A model generated the notes under the pieces. It had not been told where the DNA came from and did no database searches. It was given only the letters and a program-made list of their open reading frames with translations. Below, piece by piece: positions 34,486 to 43,411 of a DNA stretch of 64,000 nucleotides; the stretch's first letter is position 1, and every line of letters starts with the position of its first letter. A program made the position numbers and the translations under genes. Source of the stretch: JANQJD01 sp965601685 (GTDB taxonomy: Bacteria; Pseudomonadota; Alphaproteobacteria; Rhodospirillales; Rhodospirillaceae); NCBI GenBank assembly GCA_965601685.1, contig CBFCWI010000002.1, positions 124,001 through 188,000 of the forward strand, written 5' to 3'.

Positions 34486-35274
34486 ATGACAGAGAAAGAG
34501 AATTGTATCGGTGCGATACCTCAAACAGTGTTGATTACAGGTGCTGGTAAGCGTATAGGGCGTACCATTGCTCTTGATTTTGGCTATAGAGGTTGGTATG
34601 TCGCCATTCATTATAATCGTTCTGCAGATGCAGCCAATGAGATAGTTCAATCTATACGCGCTGCTGGTGGCACAGCTTGCACACTTTCTGGGGACCTATC
34701 ATGCGAGGCGCATGTGGCGACTCTTGTGCCTCGGGCGGTTGAGCTCTTGGGCCCGCTTGGCTGCCTCATCAATAATGCTTCACTGTTCGAACGGGATACC
34801 GTCCATACGGCTACTCGTGAAAGCTGGGATGCGCACATTGCAATCAATCTGCGTGCCCCTTTTGTTCTTATGCAGGCTTTCGCACGCCAACTGCCAGCAG
34901 AATTGGCAGGCGCCGTTATCAATATCATTGATCAACGAGTCTGGAGTCTCACACCTCATTTCACTAGCTATACGGTGAGCAAGGCTGCTCTATGGTCCCT
35001 GACTCAGACACTAGCCCTGGCGCTCGCGCCTCGTATCCGTGTCAACGCCATCGGTCCCGGTCCGACCTTACCAAGCCCGCGCCAGACAGCAGAACAATTC
35101 GCACATCAGTGCCGCAGCATGCCGCTGTGTCGCGGGAGCACGCCAGAGGAAATAGCTGCTGCTGTCCGCTTCATCATAGGAGCTTCTGCTATGACTGGTC
35201 AGATGGTTGCTTTGGATGGTGGTCAACATCTGGGGTGGGCACAACCATCAGAGGATGGTTTGTTTGATGAATAA
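34486..35274 (+). CDS. SDR oxidoreductase (pteridine-reductase/FolM-like)
   Basis: This 262-residue short-chain dehydrogenase has the NAD(P)-binding GAGKRIGR, NNAS, and YxxxK catalytic pair (SYTVSKAAL), with IRVNAIGPGP after the catalytic helix. The GKRIGR form and the position just before folB are typical of the FolM/PTR1-like SDRs that reduce dihydromonapterin or dihydrofolate. The ATG at 34486 with AGGGAG upstream is preferred over the start at 34447. The unit continues into folB after 86 bp. Confidence 0.85.
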   Translation: MTEKENCIGAIPQTVLITGAGKRIGRTIALDFGYRGWYVAIHYNRSADAANEIVQSIRAAGGTACTLSGDLSCEAHVATLVPRAVELLGPLGCLINNASLFERDTVHTATRESWDAHIAINLRAPFVLMQAFARQLPAELAGAVINIIDQRVWSLTPHFTSYTVSKAALWSLTQTLALALAPRIRVNAIGPGPTLPSPRQTAEQFAHQCRSMPLCRGSTPEEIAAAVRFIIGASAMTGQMVALDGGQHLGWAQPSEDGLFDE

Positions 35275-35360
35275 TCCTTATAAGATAGTCTGTAGAAAAA
35301 TAGTTGAATATATATGGAGAAGATCATGAATAATATATCACTTTTATACTACTTTTACGT

Positions 35361-35735
35361 ATGACAAATGCCTTTAAAAATCGTAGAAGTATCTTTATAC
35401 ACAACTTAATGTTGAGTACGCGTATCGGCATCCATGCCCACGAGCGGTTAGCACCACAGCGAATCCGGATCAACCTAGATCTGGCTGTGTGTGAAGACAA
35501 TTGTCCTGTTGATGACAAACTTGAGAGCGTTGTCTGCTATGAAACTCTTCTCCGACGGGTACGGGACATTGTGGCGAATGGGCACGTAAACCTAGTAGAA
35601 ACACTCGCAGAACGTATTATGACTATCTGTTTGCAGGATGTGCGTGTACAATCAACAGTAGTAAAAATAGAAAAAATAGATTTATTCACAGATGTTGGTA
35701 GTGTAGGAGTAGAAATTGAGCGATTGAAAACATGA
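35361..35735 (+). CDS. folB: Dihydroneopterin aldolase
   Basis: FolB converts 7,8-dihydroneopterin to 6-hydroxymethyl-7,8-dihydropterin and glycolaldehyde in folate synthesis. The 124-residue protein has the catalytic Glu in HERLAPQRIRIN and the C-terminal KIEKIDLF segment carrying the catalytic Lys, followed by VGVEIER. YETLLRRVRDI and VETLAERI match the family. It follows the SDR gene, and the pair is the common alphaproteobacterial order. The ribosome site before ATG 35361 is weak. Confidence 0.93.
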   Translation: MTNAFKNRRSIFIHNLMLSTRIGIHAHERLAPQRIRINLDLAVCEDNCPVDDKLESVVCYETLLRRVRDIVANGHVNLVETLAERIMTICLQDVRVQSTVVKIEKIDLFTDVGSVGVEIERLKT

Positions 35736-36373
35736 GAAGTAACACGACGAGTATCGCTCAAGAGTCGTGCGCAGCAAGGATCACCTGCTAGTTTACCTGT
35801 CGCCTCGCTCTCTGCAGAGTCGTGCTCATATGCTGTGCAGACGTTTAAGCGTTGAGAAATCACTGATAAGCCGCTGACCATCCAGGAGACGGCTTGAGGC
35901 GAGATGAACCAAGACAGTCAGATAATTTTCTGTTCATCAATAAAGTGCTGGACCAGAGTCAACTGCTGACAAGGTGTTCCTGTATCCAACCTGATTACCA
36001 GGCTTGGGCGCAGGCGCACCTCATTCTGTTGATGATAGAATCGCTTATAATATGATTGTCCTCACTACTTTTAATAGTCAGTCAATCCATTATCTGAAAG
36101 AACAGAACCTCACTTCTCTCAAAGAAGGAGAGGTAGCCACGTGACAAGCACAAGATTTTCTGCGTTGCCATCTTTGGAAACTAGCACCCTGTACTACCCG
36201 CCACACCCTTCATTTCTGATCAGCACAGGCTGTAGTCACAACTCGTCAGGCTGGCTTAGCGAGGAGTCATCGCGAGCGACAATCAAAATAAGTGGGTAAG
36301 AGTGCTCTTCCAACTGGAGAGATCGAGCGGTTAGATTTAGATAGGGAGTCAATAGTAAGGTAACGCGTGTCAC
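35736..36373. other. Gene-free spacer upstream of pgsA
   Basis: This gap of about 640 bp holds no recognisable gene. In many alphaproteobacteria uvrC lies just upstream of pgsA; I see no remnant of it here. Confidence 0.55.
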
Positions 36374-37591
36374 GTGGTCACTAACCTACCAAACATTCTG
36401 ACGTACGCACGGATATTGGTCATTCCGCTGCTGCTTGTTACATTCTATATCGACGGCAACGCTGTGCAGTGGGTGGCTTGTGCTCTGTTTTTAGCTGCGG
36501 CTGTCACCGATTTCTTTGATGGATACTTAGCGCGTAGCCGCAACCAGGTATCAAACCTGGGAAGGTTTCTCGATCCAATCGCAGATAAATTATTGGTAGC
36601 ATCAGTGCTATTGATGCTAGTAGGTTTTAATAGAATCTCTGAGCTAGCATATCTACCTGCAGTAGTAATATTGTGCAGAGAGGTGCTAGTCTCTGGTTTG
36701 CGTGAGTTTCTCGCCGAAGTCCAGGTCAGTATGCCAGTGAGCCGGCTAGCCAAATGGAAGACAGCCCTACAGCTCCTCGCATTGACATGGCTGCTACTGG
36801 GCGACGCAGCACCAGTGTGTTTATATGTCAGAACCGTTGGCGAGACTAGCTTGTGGATGGCGGCGATTCTGACTATGGTCACTGGTTATGACTACCTGAG
36901 AGTAGGACTCGCGTATATGCAGACGGTACCAACGGCCTGTATGCTGGATAGGACTTGGCAAACAAGCGATGGGCAAGAAACGCATCGTGTCCTCATCCCA
37001 GAGGACAAAACCCCTAGGGGTAGGAAGGTGCTGGTCATTGCCGGTTGGAGCGGTAGTGGTAAGACGACCTTAATTTGTTCGCTAATTCCACTTTTCAATG
37101 CTCGTGGTATTCAAGTTTCTACTTTTAAACATACACATCACGACATTGATCCCGATCCGTCTGGCAAGGATTCGCGCCGCCATCGCGATGCTGGAGCTTG
37201 TGAGGTGATGCTGGCAGGACCAAAACGAGCTGTGACCACGGCTGAGTGGCGCGCCACTCCTTCCCTCACTGCTTTGCTCGCCCGTCTGCAGCCAGTTGAT
37301 CTGGTACTCATCGAGGGCCTCAAAAATAATAATCAAGACGCGCATTATCCGAAGATCGAAGTCTGGCGGGCAGCTGTAGGTAAACCCCGCGCTGTTCCTG
37401 ACGACGCTTTGCTGGCAGTCGCTATGGTTCAAAAAGATGCAGCGACAACGACGATGGGTGTACCGGTGCTTGACCTGGATAACCCTACTGCAGTAGCCAC
37501 TTTTCTTATTGACCGGCTAGGTCTATCAGGGACAAGGGAACATGAGGATTCTTTACTTTGCATGGGTGAAAGAAAAGATTGGCAGGGCTGA
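36374..37591 (+). CDS. pgsA-mobB: PgsA-MobB fusion: phosphatidylglycerophosphate synthase and MGD biosynthesis protein B
   Basis: One 405-residue frame carries two domains. Residues 1-185 are PgsA, which joins CDP-diacylglycerol and glycerol 3-phosphate; the CDP-alcohol motif is complete (D46, D49-G50, A53-R54, G63, D67, D71) and the domain ends with GYDYLRVGL. Residues about 217-395 are MobB, which helps attach GMP to molybdopterin; the P-loop GWSGSGKT is at 224-231, followed by FKHTHHDIDPD, GKDSRRHRDAGA and LIEGLK. A 30-residue polar linker joins them. An in-frame GTG at 37028, preceded by AGGGGTAGGAAG, could start a separate MobB, so the fusion may be read as one or two proteins. moaD and moaE follow. 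The GTG start at 36374 gives the PgsA N-terminus. Confidence 0.88.
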   Translation: MVTNLPNILTYARILVIPLLLVTFYIDGNAVQWVACALFLAAAVTDFFDGYLARSRNQVSNLGRFLDPIADKLLVASVLLMLVGFNRISELAYLPAVVILCREVLVSGLREFLAEVQVSMPVSRLAKWKTALQLLALTWLLLGDAAPVCLYVRTVGETSLWMAAILTMVTGYDYLRVGLAYMQTVPTACMLDRTWQTSDGQETHRVLIPEDKTPRGRKVLVIAGWSGSGKTTLICSLIPLFNARGIQVSTFKHTHHDIDPDPSGKDSRRHRDAGACEVMLAGPKRAVTTAEWRATPSLTALLARLQPVDLVLIEGLKNNNQDAHYPKIEVWRAAVGKPRAVPDDALLAVAMVQKDAATTTMGVPVLDLDNPTAVATFLIDRLGLSGTREHEDSLLCMGERKDWQG

Positions 37592-37793
37592 AGAAGAGGT
37601 GAGGATTCCCCCAGGGGTAACGGACGTAGCCGGACTGATCAGATACTTGCGCACCCGCACGTTGGGTCATGCAGCTGCTTTTTCTGACTTATCGGTGATA
37701 CGAGCCGCTATTAACCAGGAGTATGTCGATTTCAATGAAGCCATTCATCCTACCGACGAAGCAGCTTTCTTTCCGCCAGTGACTGGTGGATAA
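37542..37793 (+). CDS. moaD: Molybdopterin synthase sulfur carrier subunit
   Basis: MoaD donates thiocarboxylate sulfur to precursor Z through its C-terminal glycine. The 83-residue protein has the ubiquitin-like fold pattern and ends VTGG with Gly82-Gly83. It overlaps the 3' end of the pgsA-mobB frame by 50 bp, so it is co-transcribed and probably coupled. It starts MRILYFAWVKE, as in the family. Confidence 0.93.
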   Translation: MRILYFAWVKEKIGRAEEEVRIPPGVTDVAGLIRYLRTRTLGHAAAFSDLSVIRAAINQEYVDFNEAIHPTDEAAFFPPVTGG

Positions 37794-37897
37794 GAAGATC
37801 CTGAAAACCGTTTTGCTCTCCTTACTCTTTTGTAGATTGAATATCTGGCTTAATCATCTGTTAGCCTTGCTCCGATAGACGCGGAAGAGGAAGTCAA

Positions 37898-38350
37898 ATG
37901 ATCCGTGTGCAGGAAAGCGACTTTGATGTTGGAACAGAGCTTGCTCGCTTAGCCACTGACTGTACTGATATTGGCGGCGTAGCTACCTTTCTTGGGTTTG
38001 TACGTGGACAGGTTGGTGGAATCCCACTTATCACCATGACTCTCGAACACTACCCTGGAATGACAGAACGGCAATTGACAGCAATCGAAGCAACAGCCAA
38101 GCGCCGCTGGCAGCTCTATGATACTCTGATTGTTCATCGCGTCGGCCAGTTACGGCCGGGTGAGCGCATCGTCTTGGTAGCAACGGCTGCTCACCACCGT
38201 GCTGCTGCCTTCGAGGCTTGTCAGTTTCTGATTGATTGGCTGAAAACTCATGTAACACTCTGGAAACTAGAGGAAACCGCGCATGGTTCCTCTTGGGTTG
38301 AATCTCGAGCGGCTGACATAACCGCCAAAAATCGTTGGAACAGTAAGTGA
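37898..38350 (+). CDS. moaE: Molybdopterin synthase catalytic subunit
   Basis: MoaE is the large subunit of molybdopterin synthase and uses MoaD-thiocarboxylate to insert the dithiolene sulfurs. The 150-residue protein has the VGQLRPGERIVLV and HHRAAAFEACQFLIDWLKTH segments and a Lys-containing LWKLEE region, where the catalytic Lys lies in the family. It follows moaD by 104 bp. AGAGGAAG precedes the ATG. Confidence 0.94.
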   Translation: MIRVQESDFDVGTELARLATDCTDIGGVATFLGFVRGQVGGIPLITMTLEHYPGMTERQLTAIEATAKRRWQLYDTLIVHRVGQLRPGERIVLVATAAHHRAAAFEACQFLIDWLKTHVTLWKLEETAHGSSWVESRAADITAKNRWNSK

Positions 38351-38727
38351 TGACTACTGTCCTCGCGAGTAGATCATCAGTAGCTACGCAGTGACTTGAA
38401 GAACGAGGTCTTCTGAAAAGAGCCTGCGTATGTATTCACACGGTTCTTCTTCAAAAGAAGTGCTAGAGAGGAGAAGTTCCTATTGAACGGTTGGGAAACT
38501 GCTCACGAGGTATCCGAGAAATACATAATGCGAGGCACGGATATTTCTTAGCCTCTGTTCTGTCACGAGGATGAACAGGTCCTGTGATTATCCTGTGATT
38601 AGCGCGGGCCTACACGCTTGGTACAGAACGCAATGCCCTGCAGCAACGGGTCGCCTGGGAATTGGCAAATTGACCTGACCCTTGTAACAATTCTTCAAGA
38701 TGCTGAAAGCAGGAGGAACGGTTCGCC
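38351..38727. other. Spacer upstream of gltB
   Basis: No gene is supported in this 377-bp gap. It contains an 11-bp perfect tandem duplication (38580-38601). Otherwise I see nothing in it. Confidence 0.55.
38580..38601. repeat. 11-bp perfect tandem duplication
   Basis: TCCTGTGATTA occurs twice head to tail, about 125 bp before the gltB start. Confidence 0.75.
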
Positions 38728-41700
38728 ATGACTCAACGCTCGGTTCCTGCCACCCACGGCTTATTTGACCCAATGCGCGAGCGGGATGCTTGTGGCGTTG
38801 GTTTTGTGGCTCATACAAAGAACCGCAAGAGCCATGACATTATCAGACAGGGGCTGCAGCTTCTGATCTGTCTTACCCATCGCGGTGCTGTCGGCGCTGA
38901 TCCTCTGGCCTCGGACGGCTGTGGCGTCTTACTCCAGACACCTGACCGCTTTCTACGGGCTGAAACAGAACAGTATGATCTCTCCCTGCCACCAGAAGGT
39001 CATTATGCGTGTGGTATGGTATTCTTGCCACGTGATAGCACCTTGCGGGCTTTGTGTGAATCGACCCTCACTCGTCTGATTGAGACTGAGGGACAGTTCA
39101 TGCTGGGCTGGCGAGATGTGCCGGTGAAGAGTACCTGTTTGGGAGAAAGTGTGAGATCGCTGGAGCCTGTGATCCGACAGGTTTTTGTCGGTCGTGGACC
39201 AGGATGTGTAGATCGGGATTCTTTTGATCGCAAGTTATTTATCATCCGCAAACAGGCCTTTAACCAGGTCCGTATGGCAGTAGGGGATGCTGCTCGCCCT
39301 TTCCATCTGCCATCGCTATCATCGCGGACCCTAGTCTATAAGGGTATGATCATGGCCTCCCGCATGGCGGACTACTTCCCTGATCTGAGCGACCAGCGTC
39401 TGGAATCGGCACTCGCCTTAGTCCATCAGAGATTTTCAACTAACACTCTTCCATCCTGGGATCTGGCACAGCCATTTCGCTATCTGTGTCATAATGGAGA
39501 GATTAACACACTGCGCGGTAACATTAACTGGATGGCTGCTCGGCGTGACTCAATGCGGTCGGCTACTCTCGGGAAGGATCTCACCAAGTTGTGGCCCCTT
39601 TTAGCTGAAAGCAAATCAGATTCAGCCACCTTCGATCATGCATTGGAATTACTCGTCAATGGCGGTTACACGCTAGCCCATGCTATGATGATGATGATTC
39701 CAGAAGCCTGGGCTGACAACCCTCTGATGAGTGACGACCGGCGGGCATTCTATGAATTCCATGCTGCCTTAATGGAGCCGTGGGATGGACCGGCAGCTGT
39801 CGCATTCACCGACGGCCGTCAGATCGGTGCTACACTCGATCGCAATGGCTTGCGCCCAGCCCGCTATATCATTACAGATGACGATCGTGTGGTTTTAAGT
39901 TCTGAAGTAGGTGTATTCGACATCCCTGACTCTCGCATTGTCAAGAAATGGCGTCTGCAGCCTGGTAAGATGTTTCTGATTGATCTCGAACAGGGTCGAA
40001 TCATCGACGATTCAGAACTGAAGACACAACTCGCTGCAGCCCGGCCCTACCAGCAGTGGCTTGATGCTACCCAAATACGACTCGAGACATTACCGGCTGA
40101 GGCGCCAACTATGGCCCCCGATCCGCTTACCCTATTAAGTCGGCAGCAAGCCTTTGGTTACAGCCAGGAAAACATCAAATTCCTCCTGATACCCATGGCA
40201 GTGAACGGCCAGGATCCCGTTGGTTCCATGGGACGGGATATTCCACCAGCAGTGCTGTCAAACAGGCCGAAACGGCTCTTCGACTACTTCTACCAGACTT
40301 TTGCCCAGGTTACCAATCCACCAATCGACCCTATCCGAGAGGAGCTAGTGATGTCACTGGTTTCTCTCATTGGGCCGCGGCCGAATCTTTTGGGTCTGGA
40401 AGAGGCTGGACAGCACAGACGACTGGAAGTAAAGGCACCTGTGCTTTCCAACACGGACCTGGAAAAAATCCGTCGCATAGAGAATCATGTGGACTCAGCC
40501 TTTCGTACCTATACTCTTAACTTCTGTTGGCCAGCCAGCGCCGGTGTCGCTGGCCTGGAGCCAGCCTTACTCAGCCTGTGCCAGCAAGCTGAGCAACATG
40601 TGAAGAACGGCGGTTACAACATTCTGATCCTATCCGATCGCCTGACCGATGCGGATCACGTGCCGATTCCTTCGCTACTAGCGACAGCCGCTGTCCATCA
40701 TCACCTGATCCGTCATGGCTTACGCACAGAGGTAGGGCTCGTAGTGGAAACAGGTGAGGCCTATCGCCTGCACGACTTCTGCTGTCTCGCTGGTTATGGA
40801 GCCGAAGCTATCAATCCCTATCTGGCCCTGGATACCCTGCAGGCAATGCGCAAAGAACTGGGATCAGAAGCAGAATCCAGTTACATCAAGGCCGTCAACA
40901 AGGGCATTCTCAAAGTGATGTCTAAGATGGGTATTTCTACCTATCAATCCTATTGCGGTGCCCAGATTTTTGATGCTGTAGGCCTGTCATGTCACTTCGT
41001 AGAACGCTATTTCACCGGTACCCATTCCGTCATTGACGGCATTGGTTTACGCGAGATAGCAGACGAGACAATCACCCATCATCGCATGGCCTTTGGGGCC
41101 GATCCTTCGTCAAGCAAGATGCTTCTTACTGGTGGTGAGCTAGCTTATAGAGAGCAAGGCGAGCATCACGTATGGATTTCACATACTGTGAGTATTTTAC
41201 AAATGGCTGTGCGCACGAGTAATCGTGATCTTTTCCGTGAATTCAGCAGCTTGATAGACGATCAAGAAAAAACACTGTACAGCCTACGCGGACTATTCAC
41301 GTTTAAATACACTCAACCACCAGTGCCACTGGAGGAAGTCGAACCACTCGAGTCCATTGCCAAGCGCTTTGCCACTGGGGCAATTTCTTTCGGTGCTATT
41401 TCGTGGGAAGCACATACCACCTTGGCTATCGCCATGAATCGGCTTGGCGGCAAATCCAATACCGGTGAAGGCGGTGAGGAAGCAAGCCGTTACAAGCCTC
41501 TACCTAACGGAGATTCACTCCGCTCAGCTGTGAAACAGGTAGCCTCAGGCAGATTCGGCGTTACTACCGAGTATCTGGTGAACGCTGACGATATCCAGAT
41601 TAAGATGGCACAAGGGGCCAAACCTGGAGAAGGGGGCCAGTTACCCGGCCATAAGGTAGACGAGTGGATCGCCCGTGTACGCCACTCTACCCCGGGCGTG

Positions 41701-43371
41701 GGCTTAATCTCGCCACCACCACATCATGACATATACTCGATCGAAGACCTGGCGCAGCTTATTCATGACTTAAAAAACGTCAACCCTATGGCGCGCATTT
41801 CTGTCAAGCTGGTGTCGGAAGTGGGCGTTGGCACTATCGCCGCTGGCGTCGCCAAGGCCCGTGCCGATCATATTTTGATCTCCGGCCATGACGGCGGCAC
41901 TGGGGCGAGCCCACTGACTTCTATCTACAGCGCTGGTAGCCCATGGGAAATCGGCTTAGCTGAAACACATCAGACACTAGTTGCCACCCGTCTGCGCGGC
42001 CGAGTCACAGTGCAAGTGGATGGGGGCCTCCGTACCGCCCGTGATGTTGTCATTGGAGCCCTTTTAGGGGCAGACGAGTTCGGCATTGCCACGGCTACCC
42101 TGATCTCTGCTGGTTGCCTAATGATGCGTAAGTGTCATCTCAACACCTGTCCAGTCGGGATAGCGACCCAAAATCCGGTGTTGCGCCGGCGTTTTGCTGG
42201 TCAACCGGAGCACGTAGTGAACTACTTCACTTTCCTCGTGGAGGAGATGCGCAAACTAATGGCCGCACTCGGATTCCGCACTGTCAATGAGATGATTGGG
42301 CGGACTGACATTCTGGAAACGCGATTAGCGGTTCAGCACTGGAAGGCCAAGGGTCTAGATCTGAGCCGTCTACTCGCACCGGCCCTGCCGGCTGCTGGGG
42401 TAGCAACCTATCATTGTGAGGCCCAAGATCACGGTCTGGAACAGGCTCTCGATCACTCTTTGCTCCGCAAGGCCAAGGTGGCGCTCTATTCCAGCGTGCC
42501 TATCACCTTATCAATGCCTATTCGTAATACCTACCGTACCGTCGGCGCTATGCTATCAGGTGCTGTAGCGCGGCGCCACGGGCATGATGGCTTACCAAAT
42601 GATACTCTCTGTATCAAGTTCACTGGCACTGCCGGGCAGAGTTTTGGAGCTTTTTTAGCCCACGGTGTGACGCTAGAATTAACAGGTGATGCTAACGACT
42701 ACGTTGGTAAAGGCCTATCAGGTGGACGGATCATTATCACTCCGCCGGCCGGCACATCCCGACGGGCTGAAGACAACATCATTGTCGGTAACACGGTCCT
42801 ATACGGGGCCATCGCCGGAGAATGCTACTTCCGTGGTGTGGCAGGCGAGCGGTTCGCAGTACGCAACTCAGGGGCAATAGCTGTAGTCGAAGGGTGTGGT
42901 GACCACGGCTGTGAATACATGACAGGTGGTGTCGTCGTTGTTCTCGGCGGCACAGGACGCAATTTTGCTGCCGGCATGAGTGGTGGTATCGCTTACGTGC
43001 TTGATGACGACGGAAGCTTTCATCGTCGCTGCAACCTCTCTATGGTAGACCTGGAAACGATTAAGGAAGAAGAGGCCGACATGGCAGAGCCGAGGTCCCA
43101 ACAGCATGACCTCAAGGTTCAGGATTCGGTCGCACTACTTCTAGGTGATATGAGCCGGTTTGATACCTTACGCCTGAAAACACTGCTTGAGAAACATAAC
43201 CACTTCACCGGCAGTACGCGGGCGCAGGCCATCCTGGAGCACTGGCATGCCTTTCTGCCTCGCTTCATTAAGGTTATGCCGGTTGAATATCGGCATGCTT
43301 TGCTAGAAAGGCGCGCAAAGTCCGCTAATGGTATGCAGGCAGGCCCATGGAAAGATAGGGGGGCTGCGTAA
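38728..43371 (+). CDS. gltB: Glutamate synthase (NADPH) large subunit
   Basis: It converts glutamine and 2-oxoglutarate to two glutamates. The 1547-residue chain has the class II amidotransferase domain with its nucleophile Cys22 after a short propeptide (RERDACGVGF), a central domain, the FMN-binding synthase domain (GGKSNTGEGGEE, then QGAKPGEGGQLPG and SGHDGGTGASPL), the [3Fe-4S] Cys cluster in CLMMRKCHLNTCPVG and a C-terminal beta-helix rich in Gly. AGGAGG precedes the ATG. gltD starts 40 bp after it, so the two make the GOGAT operon. A run of four Met codons (HAMMMMI) is a minor oddity. Confidence 0.97.
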   Translation: MTQRSVPATHGLFDPMRERDACGVGFVAHTKNRKSHDIIRQGLQLLICLTHRGAVGADPLASDGCGVLLQTPDRFLRAETEQYDLSLPPEGHYACGMVFLPRDSTLRALCESTLTRLIETEGQFMLGWRDVPVKSTCLGESVRSLEPVIRQVFVGRGPGCVDRDSFDRKLFIIRKQAFNQVRMAVGDAARPFHLPSLSSRTLVYKGMIMASRMADYFPDLSDQRLESALALVHQRFSTNTLPSWDLAQPFRYLCHNGEINTLRGNINWMAARRDSMRSATLGKDLTKLWPLLAESKSDSATFDHALELLVNGGYTLAHAMMMMIPEAWADNPLMSDDRRAFYEFHAALMEPWDGPAAVAFTDGRQIGATLDRNGLRPARYIITDDDRVVLSSEVGVFDIPDSRIVKKWRLQPGKMFLIDLEQGRIIDDSELKTQLAAARPYQQWLDATQIRLETLPAEAPTMAPDPLTLLSRQQAFGYSQENIKFLLIPMAVNGQDPVGSMGRDIPPAVLSNRPKRLFDYFYQTFAQVTNPPIDPIREELVMSLVSLIGPRPNLLGLEEAGQHRRLEVKAPVLSNTDLEKIRRIENHVDSAFRTYTLNFCWPASAGVAGLEPALLSLCQQAEQHVKNGGYNILILSDRLTDADHVPIPSLLATAAVHHHLIRHGLRTEVGLVVETGEAYRLHDFCCLAGYGAEAINPYLALDTLQAMRKELGSEAESSYIKAVNKGILKVMSKMGISTYQSYCGAQIFDAVGLSCHFVERYFTGTHSVIDGIGLREIADETITHHRMAFGADPSSSKMLLTGGELAYREQGEHHVWISHTVSILQMAVRTSNRDLFREFSSLIDDQEKTLYSLRGLFTFKYTQPPVPLEEVEPLESIAKRFATGAISFGAISWEAHTTLAIAMNRLGGKSNTGEGGEEASRYKPLPNGDSLRSAVKQVASGRFGVTTEYLVNADDIQIKMAQGAKPGEGGQLPGHKVDEWIARVRHSTPGVGLISPPPHHDIYSIEDLAQLIHDLKNVNPMARISVKLVSEVGVGTIAAGVAKARADHILISGHDGGTGASPLTSIYSAGSPWEIGLAETHQTLVATRLRGRVTVQVDGGLRTARDVVIGALLGADEFGIATATLISAGCLMMRKCHLNTCPVGIATQNPVLRRRFAGQPEHVVNYFTFLVEEMRKLMAALGFRTVNEMIGRTDILETRLAVQHWKAKGLDLSRLLAPALPAAGVATYHCEAQDHGLEQALDHSLLRKAKVALYSSVPITLSMPIRNTYRTVGAMLSGAVARRHGHDGLPNDTLCIKFTGTAGQSFGAFLAHGVTLELTGDANDYVGKGLSGGRIIITPPAGTSRRAEDNIIVGNTVLYGAIAGECYFRGVAGERFAVRNSGAIAVVEGCGDHGCEYMTGGVVVVLGGTGRNFAAGMSGGIAYVLDDDGSFHRRCNLSMVDLETIKEEEADMAEPRSQQHDLKVQDSVALLLGDMSRFDTLRLKTLLEKHNHFTGSTRAQAILEHWHAFLPRFIKVMPVEYRHALLERRAKSANGMQAGPWKDRGAA

Positions 43372-43411
43372 TGTGTTTAAGGGCCGCACGACCGGAGCAA
43401 GGGAGTGAAAG

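Noticed and set aside
39680..39710. ATG-rich run in gltB (four Met codons in a row) as a microsatellite
   Set aside because: It is short, in frame, and lies within a normally conserved GOGAT segment; it is more likely ordinary coding.
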